A stretch of DNA of 64,000 nucleotides from TMED8 sp038125725. GTDB lineage: Bacteria; Pseudomonadota; Alphaproteobacteria; Rhodospirillales; Casp-alpha2. Positions 42,309 through 51,262 of the stretch are shown piece after piece. The notes below the pieces were generated by a model. That model was given only the letters and a program-made list of their open reading frames with translations, ran no database searches and was not told the origin of the DNA. A program made the translations under genes and the position numbers. The stretch spans positions 41,141-105,140 of the forward strand of contig JAYPEK010000008.1 of the NCBI GenBank assembly GCA_038125725.1, written 5' to 3'. The stretch's first letter is position 1; the number at the start of each line of letters is the position of its first letter.

Positions 42309-43754
42309 ATGGATTTCCGGCCTGTCTTCCTGGTGATCGGTATCCTGCTTTCGACACTGGCGGTGATGATGATCGTGCCGGCGGTGTTCGACCTGTTGGC
42401 CGGCCATCCCGATTGGGAAGTGTTCATGGTGTCCGCCGGCGTGACGCTGTTCGTCGGCGTCGCCACGGCGCTGACCTGCCGCACCGGAGGCGCCCGGCTG
42501 ACCGTGCGCCAGGCCTTCGTCATGACCACGCTGAGCTGGATCGTGCTGACCGTGTTCGCGGCGCTGCCGCTGCATTTCTCCGAGCTCGGCATGAGCTTCA
42601 CCGACGCCTTCTTCGAATCCATGTCCGGCCTGACCACGACCGGCTCGACGGTGATCACCGGGCTCGACCAGGCGCCGCCGGGCATCCTGCTGTGGCGCGC
42701 GATCCTGCAGTGGCTGGGCGGCATCGGTATCATCGTCATGGCCATCGCCATTCTGCCGCTGCTCCGGGTCGGCGGCATGCAGCTGTTCCGAATGGAAAGT
42801 TCCGACCAGTCTGACAAGGCGCTGCCCCGCGCCGCGCAGATCGCCACCGCCATCGGCATCATCTATGTGGCGCTGACGGGGCTATGGGCGCTCGGCTACT
42901 GGCTTGCCGGTATGACTGGCCTGGAGGCCTGGGCGCATGCCATGACCACCATTGCCACCGGCGGCTTCTCCACCTCGGATGCGTCGCTCGGGCATTTCGA
43001 CAGTGCCGTCATCGATTATCTGGCGGCCGCCGGCATGATCGTCGGGGCGCTGCCGTTCCTGCTCTATCTGAAGACCCTGCAAGGCAACTGGACCTCGCTG
43101 GTCAGCGACAGCCAGGTGCAATGGTTTTTGTCCATCGTGGCGATGTTGATCCTCGCCATCACCGGTTGGCTGTGGCTGGAAAACAACGTGCCGCTGGAGG
43201 AATCGCTGCGCCTCGCCACGGTGAACCTGATCTCGGTCATCACCGGAACCGGCTACGCCACCGACGATTTCGGCATGTGGGGCGGGTTCGCGCTGCCGGT
43301 CTTCTTCTTCATCATGTTCATCGGCGGCTGCGCCGGATCGACCACCTGCGGCATCAAGATTTTCCGCTTCCAGGTGCTCTACGCTTCGGCCCGGACCCAG
43401 GTGCACCACCTGTTGCAGCCGCACGGGGTTTTTATCCCCTACTATAACAACCGGCCTATTGCGGACGAGGTTATTACTTCCGTCCTGAGTTTCTTCTTCA
43501 TGTGGTTCCTGGCGTTCAGCGTTCTGGCCCTGGGGCTCGGGTTCCTGGGGCTGGATTTCCTGACGGCCTTTTCCAGTGCCGCCACGGCGATCGCCAACGT
43601 CGGGCCGGCGCTCGGCCCTGTAACCGGGCCGGCGGCCACTTTCCAGGACCTGCCCGACGCCGCCAAGTGGCTGTTGAGCTTCGGCATGTTGCTCGGGCGG
43701 TTGGAACTGTTTACCGTCATCGTGCTGTTCACGCGTAGCTTCTGGCGCGGCTAG
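42309..43754 (+). CDS. trkH: TrkH/KtrB-family potassium uptake protein
   Basis: The 481-residue membrane protein has four selectivity-filter-like P-loops, seen as SGLTTTGSTVITG, TTIATGGFSTSDAS, ITGTGYATDDFG and AIANVGPALGPV, with STTCGIKIFRF between. These are diagnostic of TrkH/KtrB. It requires a TrkA-type cytoplasmic partner that is not in this window. The ATG at 42309 is chosen because the hydrophobic protein starts there. Confidence 0.93.
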   Translation: MDFRPVFLVIGILLSTLAVMMIVPAVFDLLAGHPDWEVFMVSAGVTLFVGVATALTCRTGGARLTVRQAFVMTTLSWIVLTVFAALPLHFSELGMSFTDAFFESMSGLTTTGSTVITGLDQAPPGILLWRAILQWLGGIGIIVMAIAILPLLRVGGMQLFRMESSDQSDKALPRAAQIATAIGIIYVALTGLWALGYWLAGMTGLEAWAHAMTTIATGGFSTSDASLGHFDSAVIDYLAAAGMIVGALPFLLYLKTLQGNWTSLVSDSQVQWFLSIVAMLILAITGWLWLENNVPLEESLRLATVNLISVITGTGYATDDFGMWGGFALPVFFFIMFIGGCAGSTTCGIKIFRFQVLYASARTQVHHLLQPHGVFIPYYNNRPIADEVITSVLSFFFMWFLAFSVLALGLGFLGLDFLTAFSSAATAIANVGPALGPVTGPAATFQDLPDAAKWLLSFGMLLGRLELFTVIVLFTRSFWRG

Positions 43755-44003
43755 GCGGCGTTGTCAGCCCAATATTCACCTATTTTTCCGACAATTTTCC
43801 AAACGACGCCTTGATCCCCCTTTGGAATACCCCCTAAAATGCATATGGCTGACATAATGGCGGACCAGCGCGTCTGGCAAACCGTCAAGGAGCCAACAAT
43901 TGCGCCTTCTGTCTTGGCGCGGTGAGGGGAAGCGGTCGGATCGATGTTCGGCCGGGGCCAATGAGTAAATTCACAAGGGTTAAAGTCAAAGAGGATGCCC
44001 CCA
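43755..44003. other. 249-bp promoter region before the OmpA-like gene
   Basis: No gene is present. It is AT-richer than the surroundings and presumably holds the promoter of the OmpA-like lipoprotein gene. Confidence 0.6.
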
Positions 44004-44873
44004 ATGAAACAGTTGAAGTTTTTTGTGCTGGCCGGGCTTGCTGCCGTTTTGATGACGGGTTGCGGTTCGGTGCAGTTGATCGATGAAGTCTCCGGCATGA
44101 CGCCGAAAGGCAATGCGTTCACGCAGGCTGCCTATAAGGAATACCTGGCGCTTGCCAAAGCCGAGCAGGACGAAAGCGATATCGAAGATGCGGTCTTCTT
44201 CGCCAACAAGGCGAAAGCGGCCGCCAATGGCGATCCCGTCGCGCCGCAGGCGATGGCCGAGCGCAATATTCCCAAGTTCGCCAAGGCGACCATGGTGAAA
44301 GAGCGCACCGCCCTTGTGGATAAGCTCTGGAACGGTGCCGAGGAACTGTCGCCCGGACCGGCTGCCCGTTCGGTGGCCATGTTCGATTGCTGGATGCAGG
44401 AGCAGGAAGAGAACAACCAGCCCGACGATATTGCCGCCTGCCGCAAGGCCTTCAATATCGCCAAGCTGAGCCTGAAGACCAATCCGAAGCCGGCGATGGC
44501 CAAGCCGATGATGAAGAAGGAAGCGCCGCCGGCTCCGATGCCCGCGCCGTATGTTATCTACTTCGGCTTCGACAGCGCCGAGATCTCCGACGCCGAAATG
44601 GTCAAGATCAAGCAGGCCTACGCCGACTACCGTCTGCGTAATCCGGGCAAGATCCTGGTCGCCGGTCACACCGATACGTCGGGCAACAAGGAGTACAACC
44701 TGGGTCTGTCGCGTTACCGCGCCGCCGAGGTCTCCAACCGCCTGATGGAAATGGGCGTGCCGCGCGCGATCGTGCAGCGCTCCCGTCACGGCGAAGTCGC
44801 GCCGGTGGTGGAAACCGGTGACGGCAACCGCGAGTCGAAGAACCGCCGCGTGACCATCACCTTCATCCGCTAA
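44004..44873 (+). CDS. OmpA-family outer-membrane lipoprotein
   Basis: The 289-residue protein starts at ATG 44004. The signal peptide ends in the lipobox VLMTGC, so it is a lipoprotein. A helical middle is followed by a proline-rich linker (PPAPMPAP) and a C-terminal OmpA domain with YFGFDSAEISDAEM, ILVAGHTDTSGNKEYNLGLS and NRRVTITFIR. It should anchor the outer membrane to peptidoglycan. A strong terminator follows. Confidence 0.93.
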   Translation: MKQLKFFVLAGLAAVLMTGCGSVQLIDEVSGMTPKGNAFTQAAYKEYLALAKAEQDESDIEDAVFFANKAKAAANGDPVAPQAMAERNIPKFAKATMVKERTALVDKLWNGAEELSPGPAARSVAMFDCWMQEQEENNQPDDIAACRKAFNIAKLSLKTNPKPAMAKPMMKKEAPPAPMPAPYVIYFGFDSAEISDAEMVKIKQAYADYRLRNPGKILVAGHTDTSGNKEYNLGLSRYRAAEVSNRLMEMGVPRAIVQRSRHGEVAPVVETGDGNRESKNRRVTITFIR

Positions 44874-44901
44874 GCCTTTAGCGGCCTGGACAGAAACGAA
44901 G

Positions 44902-44931
44902 CCGGGGGCGCGAAAGCGCCCCCGGTTTTGT
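44902..44931 (+). terminator. Rho-independent terminator after OmpA-like gene
   Basis: A 10-bp perfect GC stem, CCGGGGGCGC/GCGCCCCCGG, has a GAAA loop and is followed by TTTTGTGTTTTTT. Confidence 0.95.
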
Positions 44932-44982
44932 GTTTTTTAGGCGGCCCGAAAGCGCCCTCGGATAGGCTCTGTCCGGGCGGGT

Positions 44983-45600
44983 TCAGCGAATCCAGTCGGC
45001 CAGGTGGCGGCGGATGTTGGATTCCATTTCCGTGTTGAAGTCGGTCAGCAGGTGATCCGTGGTCTCGAACAGGGTCTTTTCCCAGTCGTTCAGGCTCAAA
45101 TCCTCGCGCACCGTGATCGAACGGCTGGAACGGGCCTCCGAAACGCCGCGCTCGACGCCGGCACCATCGAGCATCACCAGACTGGTGCGCACCGCCAGGT
45201 CATAGCGGTGCGATTGCTGTTTGGTGAATGTGCCCTTCAGGCTTTCATCGCGCGCGAGCTTGGTCTCGGTGACACTGGCGTCCTCGATGATCAGCTTGGC
45301 GGTTCCCACTCCGCCCACCGGTTTGATCCGGTCCTTGGCCCATTGGCTCAGCGCCTTTGCCGGCGCCACGGGGACGCGGTGTTCCACGTGCGGCAGTGAA
45401 AGCGGCGGATGGAACCGGTTCTCCACCTGCACCGAGGCGACGTTCATCGCAATCGGTGCCAGGTGCGCGAAGGTGATGTCCGGCAGGTTCTGCACGTTGA
45501 CCGGCGTCTCGCAGCCGGCCACCGCGAGCAGCGCGCAGGCGGCGGTCATGGACAGCAGCCGGCGCCGCGCCGGATCGGGATTGCGCTCAGTGGTTTGCAT
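44983..45600 (-). CDS. Lipoprotein of unknown function
   Basis: The 205-residue protein begins MQTTERNPDPARRRLLSMTA. A twin-arginine-containing N-terminus precedes the hydrophobic core and the lipobox LAVAGC. The mature part has no recognised domain. It has SLNDWEKTLFETTDHLL and a helical C-terminus. The start overlaps the hslO stop by 14 bp, making it the last gene of the argD-argF-GNAT-hslO operon. Confidence 0.75.
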   Translation of the reverse strand: MQTTERNPDPARRRLLSMTAACALLAVAGCETPVNVQNLPDITFAHLAPIAMNVASVQVENRFHPPLSLPHVEHRVPVAPAKALSQWAKDRIKPVGGVGTAKLIIEDASVTETKLARDESLKGTFTKQQSHRYDLAVRTSLVMLDGAGVERGVSEARSSRSITVREDLSLNDWEKTLFETTDHLLTDFNTEMESNIRRHLADWIR

Positions 45601-46510
45601 ATTCAGCCTCCGAAAACAGATCATCAAGGGCGGATTGGTCGAAAGAGTACTCGGTGCCGCAGTACTCGCATGTGACGGCGACCGCATCATCGATGCACAT
45701 ATCGTCGATCTCGGCACGCGGGAACGACGCCAGCGTGCGCGACACACGCCCGCGGCTGCAGCGGCAGGCATGGCGCAGCGGTTGCGCCGGAAACGCCCTG
45801 ACGCCGCGCTCGTGATAGAGCTTGAACAGCAGATCGTTGGCCTCAAGGCCGGCATCGAGCAGTTCCGCCGTGGTCAGCGTTCCCGCCAGCAGCGCCGCCT
45901 CGCGCCAGGCTTCCGTCGCTTCCTCGTCGGCCAATGGCGAAGACGGCAGCCGCTGCACCATCAATGCCGCGGCAGTGATGCCGGTTGCATCCGCTTCCGG
46001 TGCATTGGCACTGACGATGATGGTTTCCAGCTGCTCGGACTGGCGGAAATAGTTGGCAGTGCATTCGGCCAATGTCGTGCCCGCAAGTTCGGTAATACCC
46101 TGGTAGCGCTCCGTATCCGGGCCCTGATCGACGGTAAAAGCCATGTGCCCGGCGCCCAGCAGATGCGGCACCAACCCGTCGGTGGTCGCCACCGCATGCT
46201 CCAGCGCCTCGGCATCGAACTTGGCGTAGGCGCGCAGGTCGCCCTCCGACGTGGCGTCGGCGACCAATAGGCTGATCGGGCCGTCGCCTTGAATCTGCAA
46301 GGTGAAGATGCCCTCGTATTTGAGCGCGCTGGCCAACAGCGCGGTCAGTGCCTGCACCTCCAGCAACAACGCCGCCACCGGTTCCGGGTAGCGTCCGGCG
46401 CGGGTCACCGGTTCGGTCGAGCCGCCGAGCCGGACCAGCCGGCCGCGGACGCCCAAGGCCTCGACCTGAAAGGGCGTGGCGGCGTCTGCCGTGGGGGCGA
46501 TATCGGTCAT
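45587..46510 (-). CDS. hslO: Redox-regulated chaperone Hsp33
   Basis: The 307-residue protein starts at ATG 46510. The redox-sensing zinc centre is seen as HACRCSRGRV and VTCEYCGTEYSF (CxC and CxxC). GDGPISLLVADATSEGDLRAYA and VDQGPDTERYQGI are the N-terminal substrate-binding domain blocks. It protects proteins under oxidative and heat stress. The gene overlaps the GNAT gene by 4 bp. Confidence 0.94.
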   Translation of the reverse strand: MTDIAPTADAATPFQVEALGVRGRLVRLGGSTEPVTRAGRYPEPVAALLLEVQALTALLASALKYEGIFTLQIQGDGPISLLVADATSEGDLRAYAKFDAEALEHAVATTDGLVPHLLGAGHMAFTVDQGPDTERYQGITELAGTTLAECTANYFRQSEQLETIIVSANAPEADATGITAAALMVQRLPSSPLADEEATEAWREAALLAGTLTTAELLDAGLEANDLLFKLYHERGVRAFPAQPLRHACRCSRGRVSRTLASFPRAEIDDMCIDDAVAVTCEYCGTEYSFDQSALDDLFSEAEYANH

Positions 46511-47277
46511 GCGGGTGCTCCAGGACGGTCCGGCCAGAGGGTCCGGTAATGATAGCCATGAACGGTGCCGAACCCCAGCTTGGCATAAAAAGCTAGGGCG
46601 GCGGGGTTGTCGCGCTCCACCTGTAGATAGGTGTGTTGGCCGGGTTGTGCCAGTGTCCATGCCGCCAGCGCCGCCAGAACCGCCTGGCCGTGGCCCCGCC
46701 GGCGCGCATCCGCCAGGGTGAACATGCCGAAAATCCCGGTCCAGCCGTCCTCGAAGATGCCGAGCCCAGCCGACACCGGCCGGCCGCCATCGTAGGCGAG
46801 GGCGAAAGCGTGGGTGCGCTCGATCCGTTCCAGCATGCGGCCCTTGCGATCCCGGGTCTCGGCATCTGCGGCTTCCGCCATGTGCACGCCGAGCCATTCC
46901 GGCGTGATCTCGGCACTGAGTTCGACGCGCGCGCTGGAGCCCCGCACCTGGGCCAGGGGCTCGGCGTCGCCGGTCATGATGTCGACGCCCGATTCGACGA
47001 CGTAGCCGCGCCCCGCCAGGATGGCGTCCAGGTCCGGCGGCTGGCTGGCGGTGGTGATTTGGAAGCGCGGCGGCAGCCCGTGTGCGCGGTAGTAGGCCTC
47101 TGCCCCGGCGATCTTGTCGTCCAGCGCTTCGGAACCGGCGTATTCGGGGAATACGGAGTTGACCCGCCGGTGCAGCCCTTCGTTGTAACGCAGCCACCAG
47201 CCGTCGCGCACGTCGGTCTCGAGCGCTGGCCAGGCCCGCGCCGCCAGCCGGTCGAGCGTGGCGTCGAGGTCGCTCAT
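46507..47277 (-). CDS. GNAT-family N-acetyltransferase
   Basis: The 256-residue protein has a C-terminal GNAT domain with FGMFTLADARRRGHGQAVLA (the R/Q-x-x-G-x-G/A acetyl-CoA loop) and LQVERDNPAALAFYAKLGF. The N-terminal half is a degenerate second domain. The substrate is unknown. It is flanked by argF upstream and hslO downstream with a 4-bp overlap. Confidence 0.88.
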   Translation of the reverse strand: MSDLDATLDRLAARAWPALETDVRDGWWLRYNEGLHRRVNSVFPEYAGSEALDDKIAGAEAYYRAHGLPPRFQITTASQPPDLDAILAGRGYVVESGVDIMTGDAEPLAQVRGSSARVELSAEITPEWLGVHMAEAADAETRDRKGRMLERIERTHAFALAYDGGRPVSAGLGIFEDGWTGIFGMFTLADARRRGHGQAVLAALAAWTLAQPGQHTYLQVERDNPAALAFYAKLGFGTVHGYHYRTLWPDRPGAPA

Positions 47278-47284
47278 CGGGGGT

Positions 47285-48190
47285 TTAGTCGAGGCACCAG
47301 GCGAGGATTCCCTTCTGCGCGTGCAGGCGGTTTTCGGCCTCGTCCCAGATCACCGATTGCGGCCCGTCCATGACGGAATCCGTGACCTCGTCGCCGCGGT
47401 GCGCCGGCAGGCAGTGCATGAACAGCGCGTCCGGCCCGGCGGCGGCCATCAATTCGTCGTTGACCTGGAACGGCAGCAGGATCTGGCGGCGGCGGTCGCC
47501 GTCCTTGTCGCCCATGGACACCCAGGTGTCGGTGATCACCAGGTCGGTGCCGGCGACGGCGTCCTCTGGCGTTTCGGCGATGACGATGTCGGCGCCTTCG
47601 GCGCGCGCGGCGCTGAGAACGTCGTCGCTCGGCTGCAGCGACGCCGGACAGGCCAGGCGCAGCGTGAAGCCGAACTTGGCGGCGGCGTGGATCCAGCTAT
47701 GCGAAACGTTGTTGCCGTCGCCAACCCAGGAAACCGTGCGCCCGGTGATCGGGCCTTTGTGCTCCTCGAAGGTCATGATGTCGGCCATGATCTGGCAAGG
47801 ATGGGAATTGTCGGTGAGGCCGTTGATCACCGGCACGGTGGCGTATTCCGCCAGGTCCAGCAGCTTCTGATGGTCGTCGGTGCGGATCATGATGATGTCG
47901 GCGTAACGCGACAGCACGCGCGCCGTGTCGGCGACGGTTTCGCCGCGGCCGAGTTGCGAATCGGCTTCGCTCATGACCACGACCGAACCGCCCATCTGCT
48001 GCATGCCGACCTGGAACGACACCCGCGTGCGGGTCGAGGGTTTCTCGAAGATCATCACCAGCGTGCGGCCGGCCATTAGTTGCGACGGCGCGGCGCCGCC
48101 TGCCTTCAGGCTGCCGCCGCGCTCCAGAATGGCGCGCAGCTCCGCCGCGTCGATGCCGTCGATATCAAGGAAGTCGCGTCCGGTGTCCAT
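47285..48190 (-). CDS. argF: Ornithine carbamoyltransferase
   Basis: The 301-residue protein (ATG 48190) has the carbamoyl-phosphate site FEKPSTRTRVSFQVG, then MQQMGGSVV, and the ornithine site FMHCLPAHRGDEVTD. These are diagnostic of OTCase. It catalyses citrulline formation in arginine synthesis. The gene starts 1 nt after the argD stop. Confidence 0.96.
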   Translation of the reverse strand: MDTGRDFLDIDGIDAAELRAILERGGSLKAGGAAPSQLMAGRTLVMIFEKPSTRTRVSFQVGMQQMGGSVVVMSEADSQLGRGETVADTARVLSRYADIIMIRTDDHQKLLDLAEYATVPVINGLTDNSHPCQIMADIMTFEEHKGPITGRTVSWVGDGNNVSHSWIHAAAKFGFTLRLACPASLQPSDDVLSAARAEGADIVIAETPEDAVAGTDLVITDTWVSMGDKDGDRRRQILLPFQVNDELMAAAGPDALFMHCLPAHRGDEVTDSVMDGPQSVIWDEAENRLHAQKGILAWCLD

Positions 48191-48191
48191 A

Positions 48192-49379
48192 TCACCCTGC
48201 CTTGCCAGAAATCGCAGTGGCGGCGGCGTCCAGCATGCCCATGGCCTCATCCACGTTGGCCTTGGTGATGATCAGCGGCGGCACCATGCGCAGCACGTTA
48301 TCGCCGGCGGGCACCGTCAGCAGGCCCTGTTCGATGCAGGCTTTCACCAGATCGCCGTTCTGGCCGTCCTCTTTGCACTTCAGCCCGACCAGCATGCCCT
48401 GGCCGCGGATTTCGGTGATCAGGTCTTTGTGCTTCTCGTAAATGCCTTCCAGCCCGGCGCGCAGGTAGGCGGCGACCTCGGCGACGCCTTCCAGGAAGCC
48501 GTCGGCCAGCACAACGTCGAGCACCGCGTTGCCGACGGCCATCGCCAGCGGGTTGCCGCCGAAGGTGGATCCGTGGCTGCCCGCCGTCATCGCCGCCGCG
48601 ACCCGTTCCGTGGCCAGCGTGGCGCCGACCGGAAAGCCGCCGCCCAGGCCCTTGGCCGAGGCCAGGATGTCCGGCGCAACGCCGGAAAGCTGATAGGCAT
48701 AGAGTTTGCCGGTGCGGCCGATACCGGTCTGCACCTCGTCGAACATCAACAGGATGCCGAACTCATCGGCAATCTCGCGCAGCGCCTTGAGGTAGGCGGC
48801 GTCGACCGGGCGGATGCCGCCTTCGCCCTGCACCGGTTCGATGACGATGCCGGCGGTCTCGGGCGTGATGGCGCTGCGCATCTCGTTCAGGTTGCCGAAG
48901 GCGACCTGGTCGAAGCCGTCGACAATGGGGCCGAAGCCGGCCAGGTGCTTTTCCTGGCGGCCGGCGGCAATGCCGGCGAGCGAGCGGCCGTGGAAGGCGC
49001 CCTCGACGCTGATGACGCGGAACTTCTCCGGATGGCCGTTGGTGGCGTGGTACTTGCGCATCATCTTGAAGCCCAGTTCCACCGCCTCGCCGCCGGAGTT
49101 ATTGAAGAACACCGCGTCGGCGAAGGTGTTGGCCACCAGCCGTTCGGCCAGGCGCTCCTGTCCCGGGATGTGGTAGAGGTTGGAGACGTGCCAAAGGGTT
49201 TCCGCCTGTTTCTTCAGCGCCTCGACCAGGTGCGGATGGCAGTGGCCCAGCGAATCCACGGCGATGCCGGCGGCGAAGTCGAGATAACGTCGACCATCGG
49301 TCCCGTAAGCGTAAACGCCTTCGCCGCGTTCCAGCGAAAGCTCGTACCTGGCATAGGTCGGCATAACGGGTGTAATCAT
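48192..49379 (-). CDS. argD: Acetylornithine aminotransferase
   Basis: The 395-residue PLP enzyme has FFNNSGGEAVELGFKMMRKY, the cofactor aspartate in LLMFDEVQTGIGRTGKLYAY and the PLP lysine in ILASAKGLGGGFPVGA. The ATG at 49379 is used, with GGAG about 8 nt upstream; an in-frame TTG lies 12 nt earlier. It is the first gene of the argD-argF operon. Confidence 0.95.
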   Translation of the reverse strand: MITPVMPTYARYELSLERGEGVYAYGTDGRRYLDFAAGIAVDSLGHCHPHLVEALKKQAETLWHVSNLYHIPGQERLAERLVANTFADAVFFNNSGGEAVELGFKMMRKYHATNGHPEKFRVISVEGAFHGRSLAGIAAGRQEKHLAGFGPIVDGFDQVAFGNLNEMRSAITPETAGIVIEPVQGEGGIRPVDAAYLKALREIADEFGILLMFDEVQTGIGRTGKLYAYQLSGVAPDILASAKGLGGGFPVGATLATERVAAAMTAGSHGSTFGGNPLAMAVGNAVLDVVLADGFLEGVAEVAAYLRAGLEGIYEKHKDLITEIRGQGMLVGLKCKEDGQNGDLVKACIEQGLLTVPAGDNVLRMVPPLIITKANVDEAMGMLDAAATAISGKAG

Positions 49380-49561
49380 GGTCGGCTCCAATCCCGATTC
49401 CGGCCCGGAAATCCGGGCCTTAAGTTGGAAAGCCGAGGAGTATGTTGAGGCCGCCCAAGCTTGTCAACGACTAGCCGCCGGATATAGGCGCGCCCCGGCC
49501 GGAAGGCTGAATTTACAGCATCGCGGCGATTTGATAGCTGTTTTCCAGTGGGGGTCGGGGC

Positions 49562-51253
49562 GTGGTTAGACTGGGTTACGAAAACTACGAAATCCAGGTC
49601 ATGAAGGATGGCCGATGGGTGACGGAATCGTCCCGCGACAGGCGGGCCGAAGCCGATGCCTTGGCGCAGAAGTTCCTGGCGCGGCGCGATTGCGCCGGGG
49701 TCCGGATCGTCGCCAACAAGGAAAACCGCGACGGCTCCATCGACGAGGAGGTGCTGTTCGAAAAGACCCAGTCGGTCGGCGCCAAGAAGCTGCAGATCGC
49801 CACTGTCGAGGCAGCACCCAATCTGTGCCACCAGCCGCGCGACTTTTTCAGCCTGGAAAGCCGCGTGCTGATGAACCGGGTGCTGCGCAGCTACCTCGAA
49901 GAGGTGTCGCTGACGCCGACGGAACTGCTGCACAGCCACCGCGACCTGAAGCGCTTCCAGGATTACGAAAATATCTACCCGGCCGCCGTCAGCCATATCG
50001 CCACGCTGCAGGTTGCCGGCACCGGCCAGAAGCCGATCCAGCGCCGCGACGAGATCTACGGCATCGTCGAGCAGATCGTCGAACAGGCCAGGCAGGCGGA
50101 GCGCATGGACCTGCCGAAGCTGAAGCCGCCGTTCTCCAGGACCCTGGCGGCGGTCGCCGGCCGATCGGAATCGGCGGAGTACCTGGGCATGGTGGTGCTG
50201 GTCCGCGCGCTGGCGTCGAAACGCGAATGGATCGGCAAGCTCGACATGCTCTGCCGCCTGGCGCTTGCGGAAAGCGACCAGAAGGCGGTGCTGTTGCTCG
50301 ATACCGTGATTGCCGACGTGCTCGGCGCCAATGTCATCCAGGAGGTGCTGGGCTGGAAGCGGTCGTTCGGCGCGGCGATCATCGCCATGCTCGATCTCGC
50401 CGACGGCACCTTCGAGGCGGAAGAGAGCGATGCCGTCGATACGGTCTCCATGCTCAACCAGTTGTTCGAGGCGGGTGCCCTGCCGGCCAGCCGCCACGTC
50501 ATGATCCAGCGCGCCATGGCGCAGCTCAAGTCATCGCAGCCGCTCTACCGGGCCGATCCGAGCCAGGAGATGGAGGAATACCAGCGCGTGCTGGCGCGGC
50601 TGATGGTGCCCGGCGGCATTCTGTCCGGCGCCGACGCCGCCGAGGCGCTGACCATGCGCGGTGCGCGCTTCGTCGAACAGGGCGGCGCATCCGGCCGGCG
50701 CGCCGCCATCGGCGCCACGGTGAAGGCGTTGCCCGATCCGGCGCGCGGCGTCATGTACCTGTCGGAACTGACCAACACCAATTTCGCCGATGAGCATCTG
50801 GAAGACATCGTCGAGCAGTTGGACATGGTGTTCGGCGCGCGGGTGATCAACGAGCTCTGCCGCCGCGCCTCATCGCCGAAGGACCGCATGGTGACGGCCA
50901 CCGGCGCCTTCCACGCGGCGGTAGCCTCGGCGTTGCCGCCCGGCATCAAGGGCCAGGTGACGGAGCATATCGACGGCGTGCTCGAACGCTACCTGGTGGA
51001 CGAGAACATCATCGACAAGCTCGACAGCCCCGGTTCCCACATTCGCGACCGCGCCGTGCGCCTGGTGAAATTCGCCGGCGCCGGGGTGCTGCCCGAGGGC
51101 AAGGCCTTGAACATGGCGCGCAAGCGCATCGTCGAGCTGTTGCGCCAGCCCAACTTCGATGCTCATTTCCTGGAAGGCATTACGGAACCCGCCGCCGCCG
51201 AAAGGGCGCTGCGCGGGTTCCATAAGCTGTTGCGCGAGCCGGGCCTCGCCTGA
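49562..51253 (+). CDS. Unknown 563-residue helical protein
   Basis: The protein starts at GTG 49562 with MVRLGYENYEIQVMKDGRWV. A small N-terminal beta-containing domain (about 1-75) reading like a signalling or adaptor module is followed by a long almost entirely helical region (FFSLESRVLMNRVLRSYLEE to the end, with many L/A heptad-like runs). There is no membrane span, signal peptide or known catalytic motif. It stands alone between argD (divergent) and the RNA helicase (convergent). I do not recognise it. Confidence 0.72.
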   Translation: MVRLGYENYEIQVMKDGRWVTESSRDRRAEADALAQKFLARRDCAGVRIVANKENRDGSIDEEVLFEKTQSVGAKKLQIATVEAAPNLCHQPRDFFSLESRVLMNRVLRSYLEEVSLTPTELLHSHRDLKRFQDYENIYPAAVSHIATLQVAGTGQKPIQRRDEIYGIVEQIVEQARQAERMDLPKLKPPFSRTLAAVAGRSESAEYLGMVVLVRALASKREWIGKLDMLCRLALAESDQKAVLLLDTVIADVLGANVIQEVLGWKRSFGAAIIAMLDLADGTFEAEESDAVDTVSMLNQLFEAGALPASRHVMIQRAMAQLKSSQPLYRADPSQEMEEYQRVLARLMVPGGILSGADAAEALTMRGARFVEQGGASGRRAAIGATVKALPDPARGVMYLSELTNTNFADEHLEDIVEQLDMVFGARVINELCRRASSPKDRMVTATGAFHAAVASALPPGIKGQVTEHIDGVLERYLVDENIIDKLDSPGSHIRDRAVRLVKFAGAGVLPEGKALNMARKRIVELLRQPNFDAHFLEGITEPAAAERALRGFHKLLREPGLA

Positions 51254-51262
51254 GCGCCGCCG

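Noticed and set aside
45587..47197. Apparent GNAT-Hsp33 fusion
   Set aside because: The upstream half is out of frame with the GNAT protein and reads as low-complexity shadow. Hsp33 starts at 46510 and the GNAT gene is separate with a 4-bp overlap.
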